A DNA stretch of 25,459 bases, taken from NCBI GenBank assembly GCA_964555685.1, contig CAZKTO010000045.1, positions 1-25,459 on the forward strand, given 5' to 3'. Position 1 is the first letter of the stretch. Each line of letters begins with the position of its first letter. This stretch comes from CAZKTO01 sp964555685 (GTDB lineage: Bacteria > Chloroflexota > Dehalococcoidia > SHYB01). This document shows, piece by piece, positions 20,915-25,459 of the stretch. Below the pieces are notes generated by a model, which did no database searches, had not been told where the DNA came from, and saw nothing but the letters and a program-made list of their open reading frames with translations. Both the position numbers and the translations under genes were made by a program.

Positions 20915-21583
20915 CTACACCGGCGAGAAGGGCAGCGCGTAGAGCAGCCGGTCGTGCCAGTCGCTCCGGAGCGACATCGCCATCTCCGTCCAGGTCTGGG
21001 CCCCCTCATCCTGCATGATCTTGCCCTGGTAGCGAGCGATGGTCTCCCAGTCCTCCAGGGCCCAGATGTTGATGGCCTCGGCGTTCCGCCACGCGACCTG
21101 GTAGACGCCCAGCATCCACCGTCCATGGCGCGCGGCGACGGGCGCCCACAGGCGCTGGCACTGCTCCGCGTACTCGCGGGCCTTCTTGGGCGTCGTCACG
21201 ATCGTCTCGTGGACGCAGACCTGCGCCCGGCGGCCGCTGGCCTTCATCTGCTCAAGCGTCGGCGTCCCCGAGGACGGGAGCAGGATGCGGCCTTGGGTCT
21301 GGGTCACCAGCGCCCCCTGCCGCCGCTGCCAGGCCCGGTAGGCGCGCCCCTGGGGACCATCGCTGTACTGGCGCTTGCAGATCTCGGCGTACTGGGCGTA
21401 GCCGTCCATCTCCCACAGGCTCACCACCTCCGGCCAGTGGCCCTGGGAGGCCACCGTCTCCCAGCACGAGACCAGGCGATAGCCCAGGTCGTGGTAGAGG
21501 GGCCCAAGCTCCCGCTGGAAGGCGTCCAGGTACTCTTCGAACCTGGCGGGGACGACCTGCACGTTCTCCTGGTGGTAGATCAT
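20915..21583 (-). CDS. NIPSNAP-like protein with two alpha/beta-barrel domains (paralogue)
   Basis: 222 aa, the same two-domain plan and length as the protein at 1184-1852. First domain: MIYHQENVQVVPARFEEYLD ... WPEVVSLWEMDGYAQYAE. Second: QVCVHETIVTTPKKAREYAE ... AINIWALEDWETIARYQG. No known function; neighbours are a sugar nucleotidyltransferase (convergent) and an LLM oxidoreductase (divergent). Start ATG 21583 with GGAGG nine bases upstream is preferred over ATG 21610. The open frame extends to 21733 only because it enters the palindromic repeat. No signal peptide. Confidence 0.75.
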   Translation of the reverse strand: MIYHQENVQVVPARFEEYLDAFQRELGPLYHDLGYRLVSCWETVASQGHWPEVVSLWEMDGYAQYAEICKRQYSDGPQGRAYRAWQRRQGALVTQTQGRILLPSSGTPTLEQMKASGRRAQVCVHETIVTTPKKAREYAEQCQRLWAPVAARHGRWMLGVYQVAWRNAEAINIWALEDWETIARYQGKIMQDEGAQTWTEMAMSLRSDWHDRLLYALPFSPV

Positions 21584-21660
21584 GGGCGATGGCCTCCGCT
21601 GGGACGTCATGGTGCGCCGAGGATACCACGTCCCCGCCTGTCTCCCGCACATCGCCTTGC

Positions 21661-21856
21661 TGTCACCCTGAGAGGCTGTGAACAAATGGCCCGTAGGGGC
21701 GGGCCCCCGTGCCCGCCCATCTGGGGCAACCACGGGGGGTTGCCCCTACGAAGGAAAAATTCACAACCTCTGAGCCGAGCGAAGCGAGTCCTGACCCTGA
21801 GTCTTCGAAGGGGAAGGACCTGTCCTGTCGAAGAAGCCTTCCCCTCGGCCCCCGCG
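21661..21856 (+). repeat. Palindromic intergenic repeat region (TGTCACCCTGAG family) before the LLM gene
   Basis: Starts TGTCACCCTGAG (21661-21672), carries the inner element at 21673-21769, then continues CTGAGCCGAGCGAAGCGAG and a hairpin pairing GAAGGGGAAGG with CCTTCCCCTC. It fills most of the 343-bp gap between the divergent NIPSNAP-like and LLM genes. The outer part differs from the copies at 6839 and 8807 after CTGAG. Confidence 0.75.
21673..21769 (+). mobile_element. Inner non-autonomous element with TGTGAA terminal repeats, copy 2
   Basis: 97-bp copy of the element at 6880-7000. Ends AGGCTGTGAA and TTCACAACCT are inverted with one mismatch in ten. Flanked by CTGAG on both sides (21668-21672 and 21770-21774), exactly as in copy 1. 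Lacks the extra ~24 bases of copy 1. Confidence 0.8.
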
Positions 21857-21864
21857 CCACGCGG

Positions 21865-21873
21865 TGCTATGAT
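21865..21873 (+). promoter_or_regulatory. Extended -10 promoter of the LLM gene
   Basis: TGCTATGAT, 53 bases before the ATG and directly after the repeat region; no clear -35. Confidence 0.5.
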
Positions 21874-21926
21874 GCTCGCGCCCGTCCCTCCCCTGCGGCC
21901 TCCGGGGTGGGCCGCCTGGAGCGCCC

Positions 21927-22925
21927 ATGGACCTTGGGATCAAGATGACGCGGCCGGCCTCGATGACGCGCGGCGAGGCCCAGGCGCTCCTCCAGCGGGC
22001 CGACGCCCTGGGCTACCACTCCATCTGGATGGGCGAGCTCTGGGCCGCCGACCCCTTCGTCACCCTCGCCGAGCTCGCCGCCAAGACCTCGCGCATCCGC
22101 CTCGGGACGAGCATCGTCAACGTCTTCAGCCGGACGCCCGCCAGCATCGCCCAGGCCATCGCGACGCTGGACGTGGTCTCCGGGGGGCGGGCGATCCTGG
22201 GGCTGGGGACCAGCGGCCGGCGCGTCGTCGAGCGGTGGCACGGGGTGCCATTCGCCCAGCCCATCCAGCGGACCCGCGAGTATATCGAGATCATCCGGCG
22301 CATGCTCTCGGGCGGGCGCGTCGACTACGAGGGCCGGCTCTTCCGCCTCGAACGGTTCCAGCTGGAGCTGCGGCCCGTCCAGGAGCGCCTGCCCATCTAC
22401 CTGGCCGCGCTGGGGCCTCGCAACCTCCGGCTGACGGGCGAGCTGGCCGATGGCTGGCTCCCCGCTTATGTCAACCCCGGCTGCATGGAGGAGCAGGTGG
22501 CACAGGTGCGCGAGGGAGCGCGAGCGGCGGGCCGTGCCGAGGCGAGGATCGTCGTGGCGCCGGAGATCTACGTCTGCGTCACCAACGACCGGAACGCCGC
22601 CGCGGCTCTCGTGCGGGCGGCTGCGGCGCGCTCCATCTGCGGCGATGGCAGCTTCTACGCCGAGCAGGTCCGGCGCGCAGGCTTCCCCGGCGCCGTCGAC
22701 GAGGCGCTGCGCCTCTGGCGGGCCGGCCAGCGCGACCGGGCCGCTGCGTCCCTGCCGGACGCCGCCATCGAGGCCTTCGCCATCATCGGCTCCGCAGGGG
22801 AGTGCAGGGAGCGGCTCGAGCGGCTGCGCGCCCAGGGGTGGGACCTGCCCATCGTCCGCTTCCCGCGCGGCGCGCCGAAGGAGATGATCGCCGGCGCCAT
22901 CGAGGCGCTGGCGCCGCGCACCTGA
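21927..22925 (+). CDS. LLM-class (luciferase-like) F420/FMN-dependent oxidoreductase
   Basis: 332-aa TIM-barrel flavin/F420 oxidoreductase. Seen: ADALGYHSIWMGELWAADPF, the second strand RIRLGTSIVNVFSRTPASIA, GGRAILGLGTSG, YIEIIRRMLSGGRVDYEGR, LPIYLAALGPRNLRLTGELA and ADGWLP. These are the marks of F420-dependent members (methylenetetrahydromethanopterin-reductase-like) common in actinobacteria, Chloroflexota and Rokubacteria; FMN monooxygenase activity is an alternative. Substrate unknown. GGAG lies six bases before the ATG. Its stop is four bases from the stop of the convergent ferredoxin gene, leaving no room for a terminator between them. Confidence 0.92.
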   Translation: MDLGIKMTRPASMTRGEAQALLQRADALGYHSIWMGELWAADPFVTLAELAAKTSRIRLGTSIVNVFSRTPASIAQAIATLDVVSGGRAILGLGTSGRRVVERWHGVPFAQPIQRTREYIEIIRRMLSGGRVDYEGRLFRLERFQLELRPVQERLPIYLAALGPRNLRLTGELADGWLPAYVNPGCMEEQVAQVREGARAAGRAEARIVVAPEIYVCVTNDRNAAAALVRAAAARSICGDGSFYAEQVRRAGFPGAVDEALRLWRAGQRDRAAASLPDAAIEAFAIIGSAGECRERLERLRAQGWDLPIVRFPRGAPKEMIAGAIEALAPRT

Positions 22926-22929
22926 TCCT

Positions 22930-23154
22930 CTAGGGGAACAGCCGCTCGTGGGTCTGGGCGCTCTCGACGACGATCGCGCTGACCGGGCAGATCTCCGCCG
23001 CCTCCAGGATGCGTTCCGGGGTATCCCCGTTGGGGTCAGCCACATGCGATTGTCGGTTTTCGTTCAGCGCGAAGACGTTGGGAGCGATGCGAGTACACGT
23101 CGCACTGCCCACGCATAGGTTGTGGTCAACCCACGCCCGCACCTTTCGAGTCAC
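22930..23154 (-). CDS. [3Fe-4S] ferredoxin, P450 partner type
   Basis: 74-aa ferredoxin with three cluster cysteines: C14 and C20 (CVGSATC) and C56 (EICPVSAI). The place of the fourth ligand, two residues after C14+1, is S17, so the cluster should be [3Fe-4S]. Such proteins are the usual electron donors of bacterial P450s (Streptomyces/Mycobacterium type). It is encoded directly behind the P450 gene (10-base gap) and begins with GTG preceded by GGGAGGGGG, which overlaps the P450 stop region. Electrons would come from an NAD(P)H reductase that is not adjacent. The 5' half has looser, less GC-biased codons than the 3' half. Confidence 0.92.
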   Translation of the reverse strand: MTRKVRAWVDHNLCVGSATCTRIAPNVFALNENRQSHVADPNGDTPERILEAAEICPVSAIVVESAQTHERLFP

Positions 23155-23164
23155 AGCCCCCTCC

Positions 23165-24382
23165 CTAGTTCCAGGAAACCCACAGGGACTTGACCGTACG
23201 GAGCGTGAAGGAGGGCACGTACTCGATCGTGTCCGACTCCAACCGCAAGGATGGACACCTTTGGGCTAGGGCCTTGAAGACCTCCTGGCCTTCGAGCCGG
23301 GCCAGGTACTGCCCCAGGCAATAATGGATTCCGGACCCGAATGCCACGTGATGGTTTGGCCACCGCGTGATGTCGAACGTATCGGGGTCCGCGAACGCTC
23401 GAGGGTCTCGATTGGCCGAGACTACCGCCCATCGGACTCGGTCTCCCTCATGAATGCGCTTCCCACGCAGCTCGACGTCCTGGGCGGCGATGCGCTCGAG
23501 GGCCTTGACCGGCGGGTCATAGCGCAGGCACTCCTCCGTGGCTTTTGCCGCCAGCGAGTCATCCCGTGCCAGGAGCGCCCACTGGTCTGGGTGTCGGAGG
23601 AAGGCCAGAGTACCGTTGCAGATGAGGTTGATGGTTGTCTCATGGCCAGCGTCGATGAGCAGCACGGCGTTGGCCAGCGCTTCGTCTCGGGAGTACACAC
23701 CGTTCTTCTCGCCGGCGGCCAGCAACGAAAGCAGATCTTCCTTGGGATGCGCGAGCCTCTCCTCAATGAGCGGGGTCAGGTAGCCAGCCAGTTCCTGGGT
23801 GCCTTCGGCGGCGAGCCGCATTCGGTCAGGAATCAGGCGCGTATGGCTCATACGCTTCTTCGCCAACTCCCGGACGAACTCGCGCTCTTTCTCTGGGATG
23901 CCCAGCAGTTGGGCGATAACCAGCAACGGCAGCGGCACGGCGAGGTCTTCCATGACGTCCATCCGGCTCCTGGGCTGCGCTTCATCCAGTAACCGATGAA
24001 CGACGGATTGGACCAGCGACCGCCATTGCTCCATCAGCTTTGGCGTGAAGTGTCGGTGGAGCGCGCCGCGCATCCGGGTGTGGCCGGGAGGGTCGTTCTG
24101 GATGAGTTCGTGGACTCGGAAGGACTTGAGAATGCTCCGGTACGGGGCATCCGTCTCGTCTACGGGAGGGTAGGGAGGCCGCTGGTCCCTTTCCAGGCTT
24201 TCTGAGGAGAACAGCTCCGGGCGCCGGACCAGCCAGACCACGTCGTCATAGCGAGTGACGATCCATACCTCATATTTGGCGTTCCAGTGGACTGGGTCCT
24301 CTTCCCTCAGCCGGCCAAGATAGGTGTGGGGATCAGCAATAGCATCGGGAGCGAAGATCTCGTCGTGAACAGTGGTCACCAT
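23165..24382 (-). CDS. Cytochrome P450 (soluble bacterial class I)
   Basis: 405-aa heme-thiolate monooxygenase. Heme loop FGSGIHYCLGQYLAR with Cys355, I-helix oxygen motif LIDAGHETT, K-helix ECLRYDPP (E-x-x-R), and the conserved NDPPGHTRMRGALHRHFTP. No membrane anchor, so cytoplasmic. The next gene is a [3Fe-4S] ferredoxin, the expected partner; a reductase-like gene is at 12710-13936. The ATG 24382 follows AGGAGAGG; an upstream extension to 24424 in the same frame has no support. Codons use T/A in the third position more often than neighbouring genes, so the pair may be acquired. The substrate cannot be predicted. Confidence 0.95.
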   Translation of the reverse strand: MVTTVHDEIFAPDAIADPHTYLGRLREEDPVHWNAKYEVWIVTRYDDVVWLVRRPELFSSESLERDQRPPYPPVDETDAPYRSILKSFRVHELIQNDPPGHTRMRGALHRHFTPKLMEQWRSLVQSVVHRLLDEAQPRSRMDVMEDLAVPLPLLVIAQLLGIPEKEREFVRELAKKRMSHTRLIPDRMRLAAEGTQELAGYLTPLIEERLAHPKEDLLSLLAAGEKNGVYSRDEALANAVLLIDAGHETTINLICNGTLAFLRHPDQWALLARDDSLAAKATEECLRYDPPVKALERIAAQDVELRGKRIHEGDRVRWAVVSANRDPRAFADPDTFDITRWPNHHVAFGSGIHYCLGQYLARLEGQEVFKALAQRCPSLRLESDTIEYVPSFTLRTVKSLWVSWN

Positions 24383-24473
24383 GAACCTCTCCTGTCCGGG
24401 CGCGCCGCCACCAGAACGACTCAACGCTACCGCCCCCTTCTTGACTTTGTCAACACACTCAGCCGGGCGGCCC

Positions 24474-25319
24474 CTACCGCGCCTTCCAGACCGGCGGGCG
24501 CTTCTCGGCGAAGGCCCGGGGCCCCTCCTTGGCGTCCTCGGAGGCCAGCACGTACCGCCGGACGGCCTCGGCGAGACGTTCGGACTCCTCCATCCCGTGC
24601 CGGCGCCAGAACTGGGCCACGGCCTTGCTCCCCTGGACGGACAGGGGGGCGTTGGCGGCGATCATCCCGGCGATCTCGATGGCGCGGGGCATCAGGCGCT
24701 CCGGCTCCGCCACCTCGTGCACAAAGCCCAGGCGGTGGGCCTGCTCGGCGCTCATGGTATCGCCCGTCATGAGCAGGTACATCACCTCGCCGAAGGGCAT
24801 GGTGCGAGCCAGGTGCTGGATGGCGTAGCCGGCCAGGATGCCCCGCTTGACCTCGAAGAGGCCGAAGTAGGCCTCCTTGGATGCGATGCGGATATCGCAG
24901 TCGATGGCGCGCTCCATCCCGCCGGCGAGGCAGATGCCGTTGATAGCGGCGATGAACGGCTTGGCGCTGGTGCTGTAGTAGGCGCCGCCCCTGCTTCCGG
25001 CCATCGCTGGGTGCCGGAAACGCCGGAGGAGAGCATTGCGCTCCTCCGCCGAGACCTCGCCCTTGCGGAAGCGCTCCTCGGCCTCGGCGGTCCTGCGGTT
25101 CCGCTCCGCCATCTCCTTGAGGTCGGCGCCGGCGGAGAAGGCCCGCCCCTTGCCCGTCACGATCGCCACGCGCATCTCCGGGTCGTTGTTGAAGTCGTCG
25201 AGAGCGCCCTCCTGATCGATGCGCATCTGCTCGTTGAGGGCGTTGAGCGCATCGGGCCGGTTCATGGTAAAGATCGCATAGTGCCCGGCGGGGAACTTCT
25301 CGTAGAGCATGTCCGGCAT
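24474..25319 (-). CDS. Enoyl-CoA hydratase (crotonase family), catalytic residues intact
   Basis: 281 aa. Seen: MNRPDALNALNEQM, oxyanion-hole RAFSAGADLKEM, AAINGICLAGGMERA and YFGLFEVKRGILAGYAIQHL. The two catalytic glutamates of hydratases are present as E136 (GGMERA) and E156 (GLFEVKRG), exactly 20 residues apart as in the rat enzyme, unlike the crotonase at 2827-3639. A charged insert of about 35 residues (ERNRRTAEAEERFRKGEVSA and on) follows the oxyanion loop. It hydrates 2-enoyl-CoA in fatty-acid or aromatic-acid breakdown. AGGAGAG lies before the ATG, and a TGGTATACT box lies upstream. It follows the P450 gene's divergent side, transcribed in the same direction. Confidence 0.92.
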   Translation of the reverse strand: MPDMLYEKFPAGHYAIFTMNRPDALNALNEQMRIDQEGALDDFNNDPEMRVAIVTGKGRAFSAGADLKEMAERNRRTAEAEERFRKGEVSAEERNALLRRFRHPAMAGSRGGAYYSTSAKPFIAAINGICLAGGMERAIDCDIRIASKEAYFGLFEVKRGILAGYAIQHLARTMPFGEVMYLLMTGDTMSAEQAHRLGFVHEVAEPERLMPRAIEIAGMIAANAPLSVQGSKAVAQFWRRHGMEESERLAEAVRRYVLASEDAKEGPRAFAEKRPPVWKAR

Positions 25320-25353
25320 GGCGGCTCTCCTGGGGAGGTGCGCGGTGTGCGGC

Positions 25354-25362
25354 AGTATACCA
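25354..25362 (-). promoter_or_regulatory. Extended -10 promoter of the enoyl-CoA hydratase gene
   Basis: The minus strand reads TGGTATACT, identical to the box at 19319-19327, 35 bases before the ATG. No clear -35. Confidence 0.55.
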
Positions 25363-25383
25363 CGCGCACGCAGCCTCTCCAGC

Positions 25384-25459
25384 GGGGGAGGATAAAAGGA
25401 GAGATAAATGGAGAGGGGGATTTGGTCACCCTCTCCCCAACCCTCTCCCGTCGAGGGAG
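25384..25459. repeat. Start of a further C/G-rich intergenic repeat (cut by the window edge)
   Basis: GGGGGAGGATAAAAGGAGAG then GGTCACCCTCTCCCCAACCC and CTCTCCCGTCGAGGGAG. It has the same purine-rich then pyrimidine-rich style as the elements at 894 and 14088, but it is not a clear copy. Confidence 0.4.

Noticed and set aside
1..25459. CRISPR array, prophage or toxin-antitoxin locus
   Set aside because: No regularly spaced repeats, no integrase, transposase or phage structural gene, and no recognisable toxin were seen on either strand.

Overview
This is a GC-rich (by eye about two thirds G+C or more) piece of a bacterial chromosome. A run of ten Ns inside gltX shows that it comes from a scaffolded assembly. 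The gene mix suggests a free-living, lipid/xenobiotic-catabolising, uncultivated soil or subsurface bacterium: two crotonases, two short-chain dehydrogenases, a luciferase-like F420/FMN oxidoreductase, an amidohydrolase with a VOC protein, a P450 with its ferredoxin, and two NIPSNAP-like proteins. The style fits Chloroflexota (Dehalococcoidia/SAR202-like) or Methylomirabilota (Rokubacteria). That is inference from gene content and from palindromic intergenic repeats, not a phylogenetic result.

Layout. 1-642 (-): N-terminal part of secA, running off the left edge. 1184-3639 (-): operon crotonase > prs > NIPSNAP-like, bracketed by two direct copies of a ~150-bp dispersed repeat. 3918-5525 (+): SDR and slipin. 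5538-6748 (-): dual-specificity-type phosphatase overlapping a biotin-protein ligase by 4 nt. 7130-9562 (+): gltX, tRNA-Gln(CUG), tRNA-Glu(CUC) and a 7Fe ferredoxin. 9732-12011 (+): mitochondrial-type aconitase, followed by two tiny overlapping genes and a degraded second copy of the aconitase C-terminus. 12710-13936 (-): FAD ferredoxin/rubredoxin-type reductase. 14322-15966 (+): amidohydrolase and VOC protein. 16082-17968: a lower-GC cassette holding a DUF5677-like gene between two 126-bp direct repeats. 17990-19161 (-): aldo/keto reductase and tRNA-Thr(CGU). 19381-20877 (+): SDR and sugar nucleotidyltransferase. 20915-21583 (-): second NIPSNAP-like protein. 21927-22925 (+): LLM oxidoreductase. 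22930-24382 (-): P450 and [3Fe-4S] ferredoxin. 24474-25319 (-): enoyl-CoA hydratase.

How the genes work together. Housekeeping genes (secA, prs, gltX with its substrate tRNAs, birA, aconitase) are mixed with catabolic genes. The P450 and its ferredoxin need a reductase, and the FAD protein at 12.7-13.9 kb is of the right type. The two crotonases, the SDRs and the AKR could serve acyl-CoA and alcohol/aldehyde oxidation.

The most interesting structure is in the non-coding and accessory DNA: (i) the DUF5677 cassette between near-identical direct repeats; (ii) an integration-like scar at the 3' end of the aconitase gene carrying two small conserved-looking genes; (iii) two families of palindromic MITE-like elements, one inserted inside the other with an apparent CTGAG target duplication; (iv) a recurring extended -10 promoter motif TGnTAnnnT. 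No CRISPR array, prophage, full transposase or recognisable defence system was found.
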